This document shows, piece after piece, positions 6,836 to 13,448 of a stretch of DNA of 13,504 nucleotides (its first letter is position 1; the number at the start of each line of letters is the position of its first letter). This DNA is from an uncultured Ruminococcus sp. Its GTDB lineage: Bacteria > Bacillota > Clostridia > Oscillospirales > Acutalibacteraceae. The stretch spans positions 1 through 13,504 of the forward strand of contig CAMKNF010000039.1 of the NCBI GenBank assembly GCA_946414115.1, read 5' to 3'. Made by a program: the position numbers and the translations under genes. The notes beneath the pieces are model-generated. The model saw nothing but the letters and a program-made list of their open reading frames with translations, searched no databases and was not told the DNA's origin.

Positions 6836-7007
6836 CTCACATTGAAAGCTGTTTGCATATCTTGCTTGCATATTTTCCGTCAGCTTGCCCCAAAAATCCT
6901 CGTAATGCGTCAGCTTTACTGCGGTTTATCAGTTTATCCTGACGAAAAATCTGACTGCGCAATATGCACAAACGATTTCATCAGTGTTTCACTAAGCGTC
7001 CAAATAG
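6836..7007. other. Degraded DNA after the DUF5684 gene
   Basis: No intact gene is visible. CGTCAGCTT occurs twice, 30 bp apart (6878-6886 and 6908-6916). AAATCCTCGT (6894-6903) recurs as its reverse complement at 7025-7034. The interrupted open frames suggest remnants of a former gene or a dispersed repeat, but I cannot name it. Confidence 0.4.
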
Positions 7008-7100
7008 CTACGTGAATGGGTAAAACGAGGATTTAAGGAAACTCCCGATGAAATGGTTGATATTTTTTATCAAGTAATGAATGATAGAAATTATAATTAA
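7008..7100 (+). pseudogene. Remnant of a TetR-family regulator C-terminus
   Basis: An open frame after a stop at 7005-7007 reads LREWVKRGFKETPDEM and continues VDIFYQVMNDRNYN to a TAA. A tryptophan, a glycine and then [KR]E[ST]P[DE]EM is the usual last helix pair of TetR C-terminal domains in Clostridia (W-x-x-x-G-x-K-E-x-P-E-E-M). The preceding frame, with FISVSLSVQIAT just before, looks like the same helix in another frame, so a small frameshift and loss of the N-terminal DNA-binding part are likely. Family assignment rests on this short motif alone. Confidence 0.4.
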
Positions 7101-7133
7101 TTCAACGCCGATGAAAATGCACCAAACAACAAA

Positions 7134-7165
7134 AAATGCACCCATAATACAACTTGGGTGCATTT
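7134..7165. terminator. Strong hairpin, terminator-like (better on the minus strand)
   Basis: An 11-bp perfect stem AAATGCACCCA/TGGGTGCATTT surrounds a 10-nt loop. On the plus strand the tail is TTTGTATT. On the minus strand the arm runs into TTTTTTG, the better terminator tail. It may stop readthrough from the recombinase remnant on that strand. Confidence 0.6.
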
Positions 7166-7195
7166 GTATTAAAATAAGAGATTTGTTCCAAATAA

Positions 7196-7243
7196 GAACC
7201 GCAATTTTGATACAAAGCGTATCTTAATTGCGGTTCATTTTTT
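7196..7243 (+). terminator. Rho-independent terminator with a long two-part stem
   Basis: GAACCGCAATT (7196-7206) pairs with AATTGCGGTTC (7226-7236). Inside it GATAC pairs with GTATC around AAAGC. The hairpin is followed by ATTTTTT. It ends plus-strand transcription coming from the DUF5684 gene or the TetR remnant. Confidence 0.8.
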
Positions 7244-7498
7244 ATGTCATAAAAACGGATTGTAATCAGTGTTTACGGCTCTTTTGCCGATTAGTAAAGT
7301 GTCAGAGTGATTATAAAATACGGCTGTTTTGTAATAAAATATTCAGCCTTTGAGTGTGCTTTTAGAGTTGATTTTTTATTCTGACACAAAACTTACTGAC
7401 CGTTTCATTTTTAAAAATAAGCGTTTCATTTTTCAAAATCGGAGTATAAATTTCAGCTTTTTATGTATAGAATAGACTTGAAAAAGCGATAAAATAGC
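7244..7498. other. Gene-free AT-rich stretch
   Basis: No coding frame is supported. It holds one copy of a segment shared with the response-regulator end (near 7253-7275), the 21-bp-period repeat at 7401-7439, and small weak hairpins such as GGCTG/CAGCC after 7320. It probably represents the decayed remainder of the element that carried the recombinase. Confidence 0.4.
7401..7439. repeat. Two direct repeats of 18 bp with 21-bp period
   Basis: CGTTTCATTTTTAAAAAT (7401-7418) and CGTTTCATTTTTCAAAAT (7422-7439) differ at one base. The period of 21 bp equals two helical turns, a spacing typical of protein-binding sites on one DNA face. No active gene is clearly driven from here. Confidence 0.6.
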
Positions 7499-7690
7499 CT
7501 AATGAAGGTCGTTAGTTTTAGAGCTGTATTTTGAAGCCTTGCGAGTCTTTTTACCGTCAATAATTTCTACATTTGACCTGCGCTATCGTTCTTCCTGAAC
7601 AGCTTCAAATATTTCTTTGCTGATAATGGCAGGATGACTGCCGACTGCATAATATTGCCTACGCTCCCCACGGTTTGTTTTTCTTTTCAT
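7499..7690 (-). pseudogene. Fragment of a large serine recombinase, with internal stop
   Basis: The minus-strand frame reads KRKTNRGERRQYYAVGSHPA, then IISKEIFEAVQEER, a TAG stop (plus 7583-7585), and RRSNVEIIDGKKTRKASKYSS. The QYY-x-x-x-SHPAII-x-x-E-x-F-x-x-VQEE string and the KYSS motif match the recombinase domain of large serine recombinases from clostridial mobile elements, just before their zinc ribbon. CAG to TAG would explain the stop (QEERQRRSN). The catalytic N-terminal domain and the zinc-ribbon CxxC motifs are absent, and the frame dies at 7499, so the gene is a dead relic of an integrated element. Confidence 0.8.
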
Positions 7691-7739
7691 CTACGGAAAA
7701 GAAGTATTATGATTATTGATTTTAACAGAGGTGCAATAC

Positions 7740-7768
7740 TTGCCAAATCGGAGATTTTATGCTATTAT
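7740..7768 (+). promoter_or_regulatory. Promoter of the TetR gene
   Basis: TTGCCA (7740-7745) is separated by 17 bp from TATTAT (7763-7768), near-consensus for the housekeeping sigma factor. The -10 overlaps the start of the putative TetR operator. Transcription would begin near 7775, about 30 nt before the ATG. Confidence 0.75.
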
Positions 7769-7783
7769 TCAATATAATATAAA
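7765..7783. promoter_or_regulatory. Putative TetR operator at the tetR promoter
   Basis: TTATTCAATATAATATAAA recurs with 17 of 19 bases identical at 8487-8505. It overlaps the -10 and the start site, a good place for autorepression. An imperfect dyad TATTAT/ATAATA surrounds TCAAT. Confidence 0.55.
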
Positions 7784-7805
7784 CATTGTTTTTCGGGTGA
7801 GAAAT

Positions 7806-8363
7806 ATGCCTTCTTTTACAAAATACGCAATCAAGATTTCTTTTATGAAACTGCTGAATAAAAAGCCGTTGAGTAAAATTACGGTTAAAGATATTGTTGA
7901 GGACTGCGGAATCAACCGCAACTCTTTTTACTATCACTTCAGTGATATTCCGTCGCTTATTGAGGAAATTTTTACCGAGGAGACAGACAAGCTTATACAA
8001 TCGCAGACCGAGTCTGATACAATTTTTGACTGTCTGCTTTCGGCAATTGACTTTGCCCTGGAAAACAAGACAGCTATGATGCACATTTACAATTCGGCAA
8101 ACAGGGAATTATTTGAGCAATATCTGAACAGGGTATCTCAACACGCTGTTGCAAAGTACATAGACGCCGTTTCGGGAAACTATAACATAAGTGATAACGA
8201 TAAAGAAGTTATCGCAATGTATTACAAAAGCTTGCTGGTAGGTTTTGTGCTTGACTGGCTTTGCGGTGGAATGAAGTATGATTTAAGTATCAAACTGCGC
8301 AGAATTTGCGAGCTTTTTGACGGCTCAATGGAAAATGCGTTTAAGAACAGCTCAAAAAAATAA
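7806..8363 (+). CDS. TetR/AcrR-family transcriptional regulator, likely repressor of the MMPL operon
   Basis: From the chosen ATG the product is 186 aa, normal for the family; GGTGAG just upstream and the promoter position favour this start over the in-frame ATG at 7716, which lies upstream of the predicted promoter. Residues about 5-55 are the N-terminal DNA-binding domain: a first helix KYAIKISFMKLL, then KITVKDIVEDCGINRNSFYYHF with the helix-turn-helix and the family-typical YYHF. The rest is an all-helical ligand-binding and dimer domain that resembles the TetR_C_7/DhaS-like group, with no obvious ligand clue. It lies immediately upstream of, and in the same direction as, an RND exporter gene, separated by two terminators. 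The 19-bp shared element indicates that it controls both promoters. Such regulators usually release DNA on binding a substrate of the exporter; this is inference here. Confidence 0.9.
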   Translation: MPSFTKYAIKISFMKLLNKKPLSKITVKDIVEDCGINRNSFYYHFSDIPSLIEEIFTEETDKLIQSQTESDTIFDCLLSAIDFALENKTAMMHIYNSANRELFEQYLNRVSQHAVAKYIDAVSGNYNISDNDKEVIAMYYKSLLVGFVLDWLCGGMKYDLSIKLRRICELFDGSMENAFKNSSKK

Positions 8364-8379
8364 CATAATAATATATATG

Positions 8380-8419
8380 AAACAGACATTCGGGTTCTCA
8401 AACAAGGCGTCTGTTTTTT
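8380..8419 (+). terminator. First terminator after the TetR gene
   Basis: AAACAGAC (8380-8387) pairs with GTCTGTTT (8409-8416), and the run of T continues to 8419. The 21-nt loop can form a further short GTT/AAC stem. Confidence 0.7.
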
Positions 8420-8434
8420 AGTCAGATTTGCTTT

Positions 8435-8464
8435 CGTGCCTAAAAACTAGGCACGATTTTTTTT
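8435..8464 (+). terminator. Second, stronger terminator between the TetR and MMPL genes
   Basis: CGTGCCTA (8435-8442) pairs with TAGGCACG (8448-8455) around AAAAC and is followed by A and eight T. In tandem with the previous hairpin, it isolates the exporter operon from tetR transcription. Confidence 0.9.
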
Positions 8465-8478
8465 GTGTCTGTTTTATT

Positions 8479-8508
8479 TTGTCTGTTTATTCAATAAAAT
8501 ATTAAGAT
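8479..8508 (+). promoter_or_regulatory. Probable promoter of the MMPL operon
   Basis: TTGTCT (8479-8484) lies 18 bp from TAAGAT (8503-8508). The spacing is acceptable and the -10 is weak. The putative TetR operator fills the spacer, so repressor binding would exclude polymerase. Confidence 0.5.
8487..8505. promoter_or_regulatory. Putative TetR operator at the MMPL promoter
   Basis: TTATTCAATAAAATATTAA matches the element at the tetR promoter except at two A/T positions. With the preceding base it includes the perfect small dyad TTTATT-C-AATAAA (8486-8498). Confidence 0.55.
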
Positions 8509-8537
8509 AAGAAAATACTGTTAAGGAGTAATTGAAG

Positions 8538-10634
8538 ATGAAATTCGGAAAAGCGGTTGTAAAAAGCCGCATAGCAATTCTGATTGTCGCAATTGTGCTT
8601 CTCATTCCGTCGGTGCTGGGAATGATATTCACACGTGTCAATTATGATATGCTCAATTATCTTCCCGATAGTCTTGACACTATAAAGGGACAGGATTACC
8701 TTCTTGATGATTTTGACAAGGGTGCGTTTTCGTTTCTGATTTTTGAGGATATGAACGAAAAGGACATTGTCAGAACCGAAGAAAAAATTAAGGAGATTGA
8801 TCACGTAGTCACCGTACTTTGGTATGATGACATAGCTGATATGTCAATCCCTATGGAGGTGCTTCCCGACAAAATCTACGATGCGTTCAATTCAGACAAT
8901 TCAACGCTTATGGCGGTGTTCTTTGACACTTCCAGCTCGGCTGATGAAACTATGGACGCTATAACGCAAATCAGAGCCGTTGCAGGTGAGCAGTGTTTTG
9001 TTTCGGGCATATCGGCAATGGTAACCGATTTGAGAGATTTGTGTGAAGAACAGGAAGCAATCTACGTTGCAATCGCAGTAATTCTTGCCGTTGTTGCAAT
9101 GATGATATTTATGGATAACTGGATTATCCCGTTTGTTTTCCTTGCAAGTATCGGAATGGCAATACTTATGAACCTCGGTTCAAACTACTTCCTCGGTGAA
9201 ATTTCGTACATTACAAAAGCTCTGTCTGCCATTCTTCAGCTTGCCGTAACAATGGACTATTCAATCTTTTTGTGGCACAGCTACGGAGAGCAAAAGAAGA
9301 TTTACGGAGACCACAAAAGCGCAATGGCTGTTGCAATCAAGGAAACAACACGTTCTGTACTCGGAAGCTCAATAACAACTGTTGCAGGCTTTATCGCACT
9401 CTGTTTTATGACCTTTACGCTCGGACGTGATCTCGGAATCGTTATGGCTAAGGGCGTAATCTTCGGTGTAATCGGCTGTGTAACAATTCTTCCATCGCTC
9501 ATTCTCGTACTCGACAAGCCGCTTGAAAAGACAATGCACAGGTCGCTGATTCCGTCAACGAAAAAGCTTGCAAAAGGTATCATTAAAATTTTCCCCGTTT
9601 TTCTTATTCTGTTTGCAATGATAATTTATCCGTCATATTACGGCTACAGCAACACAAACAACGAGGTTTACTACGATTTGTCAAAGAGCCTGCCCGAGGA
9701 TATGTCAAACGTAATTGCAAATACAAAGCTCAAAGAGGAGTTTGGCGTAGGTACTACTCACATGGTGCTGACCGACTCAAAATTGCCTGCAAAGCAGGTG
9801 CGTAAAATGACCGAAGAAATGGAGAACGTAGACGGCGTAAAATACGTTCTCGGACTTGAAAGCGTAGTCGGCTCGCTTGTCCCCGAGGAAATTCTTCCCG
9901 AATCTGTTACAAGTATTCTTAAAAGCGACAATTGGGAGCTTATGCTGATAAACTCGGAATATCAGACCGCTTCCGACGAGGTAAGTACGCAGATAGAACA
10001 GCTTAACAGCATAATCAGAAAATACGACGATGAAGGTCTGCTGATTGGTGAGGCGGCTTGCACAAATGACTTGATTGATATCACTTCGGTTGATTTTCAG
10101 GTTGTAAATATGATTTCGATTATTGCTATCTTTTTAATCATAGCAGTGGTTGAAAAGAGTATAAGCCTGCCGATTATCCTTGTTGCAGTAATTGAGCTTG
10201 CAATATTCATCAACCTTGGCTTGCCGCACTATATGGGTGAGTCACTGCCGTTTATCGCACCGATATGCATAAGTACAATTCAGCTCGGCGCAACAGTTGA
10301 CTATGCAATACTAATGACTACACGATATAAAAAGGAACGCTCGCTCGGCAACGATAAAAAGACTGCGGTCACCACTGCGCTTGAAACCTCAATCCCATCA
10401 ATCATTGTCAGTGCAATGGGATTGTTTGCCGCAACGGTCGGTGTTGCAATCTACTCCGACGTTGATATGATAGGCTCGCTTTGCGCACTTATGGCAAGGG
10501 GAGCAATAATCAGCGCACTTTGTGTAATTCTTATTCTGCCTGCAATGTTTATCCTGTTTGATAAGGTTATCGGAGTGACAACATTGGGCTTTAAGTCAAA
10601 GAAAAACAATACGGAGGTAACTGTAAATGAGTAA
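8538..10634 (+). CDS. RND-superfamily MMPL-type transporter
   Basis: From the ATG the product is 698 aa. AAGGAG (8523-8528) lies nine bases upstream; an in-frame TTG at 8532 is only three bases from it and less likely. The protein has two similar halves, each with one membrane helix, an extracellular loop domain and five further helices. The first helix is about 9-30, and the first loop contains MLNYLPDSLDT and IKGQDYLLDDF. The first helix cluster carries the family's Asp-Tyr pair D240-Y241 (TMDYSIFLWHSYGEQK). The second half begins near 345, and its pair is D588-Y589 (ATVDYAILMTTRYKKER). These aspartates are the usual proton-relay residues, so it is probably a proton-driven exporter of a lipid-like or amphipathic compound. 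It resembles B. subtilis YdgH/YdfJ-type MMPL proteins. It overlaps the next gene by 8 bp, so both are translated together. Confidence 0.93.
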   Translation: MKFGKAVVKSRIAILIVAIVLLIPSVLGMIFTRVNYDMLNYLPDSLDTIKGQDYLLDDFDKGAFSFLIFEDMNEKDIVRTEEKIKEIDHVVTVLWYDDIADMSIPMEVLPDKIYDAFNSDNSTLMAVFFDTSSSADETMDAITQIRAVAGEQCFVSGISAMVTDLRDLCEEQEAIYVAIAVILAVVAMMIFMDNWIIPFVFLASIGMAILMNLGSNYFLGEISYITKALSAILQLAVTMDYSIFLWHSYGEQKKIYGDHKSAMAVAIKETTRSVLGSSITTVAGFIALCFMTFTLGRDLGIVMAKGVIFGVIGCVTILPSLILVLDKPLEKTMHRSLIPSTKKLAKGIIKIFPVFLILFAMIIYPSYYGYSNTNNEVYYDLSKSLPEDMSNVIANTKLKEEFGVGTTHMVLTDSKLPAKQVRKMTEEMENVDGVKYVLGLESVVGSLVPEEILPESVTSILKSDNWELMLINSEYQTASDEVSTQIEQLNSIIRKYDDEGLLIGEAACTNDLIDITSVDFQVVNMISIIAIFLIIAVVEKSISLPIILVAVIELAIFINLGLPHYMGESLPFIAPICISTIQLGATVDYAILMTTRYKKERSLGNDKKTAVTTALETSIPSIIVSAMGLFAATVGVAIYSDVDMIGSLCALMARGAIISALCVILILPAMFILFDKVIGVTTLGFKSKKNNTEVTVNE

Positions 10635-12978
10635 CTTAAAAAAATATATGCCAAAGGTGCTTTCAGGCGTCTTGAGTCTTACAATTCTTTGCAGTACAAT
10701 AGGTGCTGCGTCGTACTCGGCAGGTGCAAAGAGCACTGGTGCTGAAACAACAAATACTAATATTTCGGACAATTCTTCAACCGCAAAAAACGCTTCGGAG
10801 GACAAAACCAAAAAGCTTTCAAAGAATGAAACGGTTTACATAATTGCAAACGCAGACGGTTCACCAAAAAAGGTTATCGTGAGCGACTGGATTAAAAATA
10901 CCGCAAAGGCAAAGAGCTTTGGAGATATTTCAAACCTTGATAATATTGTAAACGAAAAAGGCGACGAAACTTACACAGTAAACGAAAACAATATGTACGA
11001 GTGGAGCGCAGACGGAAATGACATTTACTATCAGGGTACGGGAAAGTCGGAACTTCCTGTCGGACTTTCGGTAAGCTATACGCTTGACGGCAAAAAGATT
11101 TCAGCAGATAAGCTTGCAGGTCAGAGCGGTAAGGTGAAAATCCGCTTTGACTACACGAACAGACAGTCGGAGAAAATAAAAATTGACGGCAAGGAAGAAG
11201 AAATCTACGTTCCGTTTGTAATGCTTACGGGTATGATGCTCGACAACGATGTTTTCAGAAACGTTGAGGTTTCAAACGGCAAGGTTGTCAATGACGGTAG
11301 TCATACCTTCGTTGCAGGTTTTGCACTCCCCGGAATGCAGTCAAATCTAGGCATAGACAGCAAGGATTTTGAAATTCCCGATTATGTTGAGATAACAGCT
11401 GACGTAAAGAATTTTGAGCTTGCAACAAGCTTTACGCTTGCCGCAAACGATATGTTCAGCGATATTGATTTTTCTAAGGTTGACGATAAGATTGATGCGT
11501 TGTCAGACTCTCTTGATGAACTGACTGATGCCGCAGATCAGCTTATTGACGGTTCATCACAGTTGTACGACGGGCTTAAAACTCTTCTTGACAAGTCGGG
11601 AGAGTTGATTGAAGGTGTTGATCAGCTTTATGACGGTGCAGAAAAAATCAGCAGCGGTGCACAAGAGCTTGACAACGGTGCCGGTGCACTTGCAAGCGGT
11701 GCAAAGGATCTGGACAACGGTGTGGGAACGCTTAAAGACGGCACAGATTCGCTCGACAGCGGTGTAAGCTCACTTAACGATGGTACAGTAAGTCTTGATT
11801 CGGGTATTTCGCAATTGCAGGGCTATGTTGCAACTCTTTCATCGGGAATTAATACAATTTCAGACAACAGCGAGTCGCTCAATTCGGGTGCAAAGCAGGT
11901 GTTTGATACACTCCTTGCAACAGCAGATACTCAAATTGCCGCAGCAGGACTTCAGGCTGATAAGCTGACAATTTCAAACTACGCTCAGGTGCTTGATAAG
12001 CTAATCGGCTCATTAAGTGAGGATAACGTGAAAACTGTTGCTTATAATACTGCGCTTGAAACCGTTACAACTACGGTGAACAGCCAGAAGGATGTAATCA
12101 GAGAGGCTGTTGAGTCAGCAGTAAGAAAGCAGGTTACAGAGGGTGTTTTAGCATCGGCAGGCTACTCAATGACCGCCGAGCAGTACGATTCTGCCGTAGC
12201 GTCGGGACAGATTCCCGACGAGGTACAGGTGCAGATTAACACCGCAGTATCAACTCAAATGAGCTCGTCTTCGATTCAGTCAACAATTGACAGCAACACA
12301 CAGAGTCAGATTCAGTCGCTTATTGATACAAATATGCAGAGCGACGAGGTGCAGAGTCAGATAAGCCTTGCTGTCGAAAAAGCAAGCGCAGGCAAGCAAT
12401 CACTTTCTGCACTCAAAGAACAGCTCGACAGCTACAATAAATTTTATCAGGGAGTGCTTACCTACACCGACGGCGTTGACAAGGCGAACGCAGGAGCACA
12501 GCAGATTCTCGGCGGAATATATGCTTTAAAGGACGGCTCGGGTGCTCTTAAAGACGGAGCAGGACAGCTAAAGAGCGGTTCTGTCACTCTCAAAGACGGT
12601 ACTAAAACATTAAAGGACGGTTCAGGTTCTCTTAAAAGCGGCGCACAATCGCTCAAAAACGGCACAAGCGAGCTTAACAGCGGAGCAAAGACTCTTGCTC
12701 AGGGCGTTGCCTCACTCAAAGAGGGCAGCAGTGCCCTTGTAAGCGGAGTAAAACAGCTTAAGGACGGCTCAATGACACTTAACGATGGACTTAAAAAGTT
12801 CAAAGAAGATGGAATAGACGTGCTTGTTGACGCAGTAGGCGGTAACGTAAATGGACTCGTAAACAGACTAAAGGCTGTTTCGGAGGTTTCTTCACACTAC
12901 AAGAGCTACAGCGGAATTTCCGATGATATGGACGGCAAGGTCGATTTCATTTACAAGACTGATTCCATTGAGAAATAA
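10627..12978 (+). CDS. Secreted LxxG-heptad-repeat protein, partner of the MMPL transporter
   Basis: The product is 783 aa. The ATG has GGAGGT (10613-10618) eight bases upstream. Residues about 8-30 are a signal peptide or N-terminal anchor, followed by a low-complexity linker (31-66). A beta-rich domain at about 68-280 starts ETVYIIANADGSPKKVIVSD and includes YYQGTGKSELPVGLSVSYTLDG, a pattern I know from MMPL-associated proteins of Clostridia. Two arrays of x-x-x-L-x-x-G heptads follow (about 290-420 and 620-725; TIGR03057-like), with units such as LKDGSGALKDGAGQLKSG. They flank a glutamine- and serine-rich helical section (about 425-615). Such repeats form long helical rods in YhgE/Pip and in loop domains of other MMPL proteins. 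No C-terminal membrane segment is visible, unlike YhgE/Pip. I infer an extracellular rod-like accessory that completes the exporter across the cell wall; the biochemical role is unknown. Confidence 0.85.
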   Translation: MSNLKKYMPKVLSGVLSLTILCSTIGAASYSAGAKSTGAETTNTNISDNSSTAKNASEDKTKKLSKNETVYIIANADGSPKKVIVSDWIKNTAKAKSFGDISNLDNIVNEKGDETYTVNENNMYEWSADGNDIYYQGTGKSELPVGLSVSYTLDGKKISADKLAGQSGKVKIRFDYTNRQSEKIKIDGKEEEIYVPFVMLTGMMLDNDVFRNVEVSNGKVVNDGSHTFVAGFALPGMQSNLGIDSKDFEIPDYVEITADVKNFELATSFTLAANDMFSDIDFSKVDDKIDALSDSLDELTDAADQLIDGSSQLYDGLKTLLDKSGELIEGVDQLYDGAEKISSGAQELDNGAGALASGAKDLDNGVGTLKDGTDSLDSGVSSLNDGTVSLDSGISQLQGYVATLSSGINTISDNSESLNSGAKQVFDTLLATADTQIAAAGLQADKLTISNYAQVLDKLIGSLSEDNVKTVAYNTALETVTTTVNSQKDVIREAVESAVRKQVTEGVLASAGYSMTAEQYDSAVASGQIPDEVQVQINTAVSTQMSSSSIQSTIDSNTQSQIQSLIDTNMQSDEVQSQISLAVEKASAGKQSLSALKEQLDSYNKFYQGVLTYTDGVDKANAGAQQILGGIYALKDGSGALKDGAGQLKSGSVTLKDGTKTLKDGSGSLKSGAQSLKNGTSELNSGAKTLAQGVASLKEGSSALVSGVKQLKDGSMTLNDGLKKFKEDGIDVLVDAVGGNVNGLVNRLKAVSEVSSHYKSYSGISDDMDGKVDFIYKTDSIEK

Positions 12979-12994
12979 CAGTAAATAACTCCTT

Positions 12995-13032
12995 AAGGAA
13001 ACACTGATTAAATCAGTGTTTCCTTGATTTTT
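12995..13032 (+). terminator. Terminator of the MMPL operon
   Basis: AAGGAAACACTGA (12995-13007) pairs perfectly with TCAGTGTTTCCTT (13013-13025) around TTAAA. GATTTTT follows. It lies 16 bases after the stop codon. Confidence 0.93.
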
Positions 13033-13350
13033 ATAATATGATATACTTCTGTTTCAAGCAGACGGAGATGTATGTAAGTGGTGCAATTTAAAAAAGACTG
13101 GAATTGATGAACGTTATATTAAACGTACCTTTCATCGTTGTTATAACTTTATCTGTTGAGATGAAATTATGACTTCTTACAAATTCTCTCATCATTTCTG
13201 CGGTGGTTTTTCCTTTAAATACTTCCTTTCAAGCTTTGAATTTTCTATTTTCATTATTACTTGAAAGGAAGTTATTATTCAATTTTACACAAACTTTTCG
13301 TCGGCTTCTTATATTGCTACAGAAGTTGCTGTAAATATTGAAAACAGATA
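13033..13350. other. Gene-free region with a long inverted repeat
   Basis: No intact gene is seen. Several short open frames exist but none has a ribosome site with a recognisable product. A 13-bp perfect inverted repeat (13221-13233 with 13260-13272) is listed separately. A frame ending at the TAA near 13348 (ATEVAVNIENR) could be the tail of a lost gene because the next hairpin looks like its terminator, but the frame is too short to name. Confidence 0.4.
13221..13272. repeat. 13-bp perfect inverted repeat with a 26-bp loop
   Basis: ACTTCCTTTCAAG (13221-13233) and CTTGAAAGGAAGT (13260-13272) are perfect reverse complements. There is no T-run and no adjacent gene. It may be a hairpin, a binding site or the ends of a tiny insertion. 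Confidence 0.6.
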
Positions 13351-13386
13351 AAAATGCGTTGTGAAAATACTCACAGCGCATTTTTT
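13351..13386 (+). terminator. Rho-independent terminator with no intact gene upstream
   Basis: AAAATGCGTTGTGA (13351-13364) pairs with TCACAGCGCATTTT (13371-13384) with one G-U pair around AAATAC, and the T-run continues to 13386. The arm sequence is also A-rich on the other side, so it could act in both directions. Confidence 0.75.
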
Positions 13387-13448
13387 ATATCTAAATGAGA
13401 CTATCCAAAACTTGCGTAAACTTCCATTTTGCATAAAAAAGAAGGGAC

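Noticed and set aside
8461..8486. A fifth copy of the TTTGTC direct-repeat module before the MMPL gene
   Set aside because: The two GTC blocks are 14 bp apart, not 11, and no TATKAT lies 8 nt downstream.
9302..9583. Antisense frame within the MMPL gene
   Set aside because: It is a reverse-frame shadow of a conserved membrane segment with no start signals.
12462..12665. Antisense frame within the LxxG array
   Set aside because: It is a proline/serine-rich mirror image of the repeats.
11490..12800. LxxG arrays considered as a CRISPR or tandem DNA repeat element
   Set aside because: The units are coding heptads in one long frame, without constant spacers or identical repeats.
13106..13136. 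GATGAA/TTCATC inverted repeat
   Set aside because: Six-base arms 19 bp apart in AT-rich DNA are easily due to chance.
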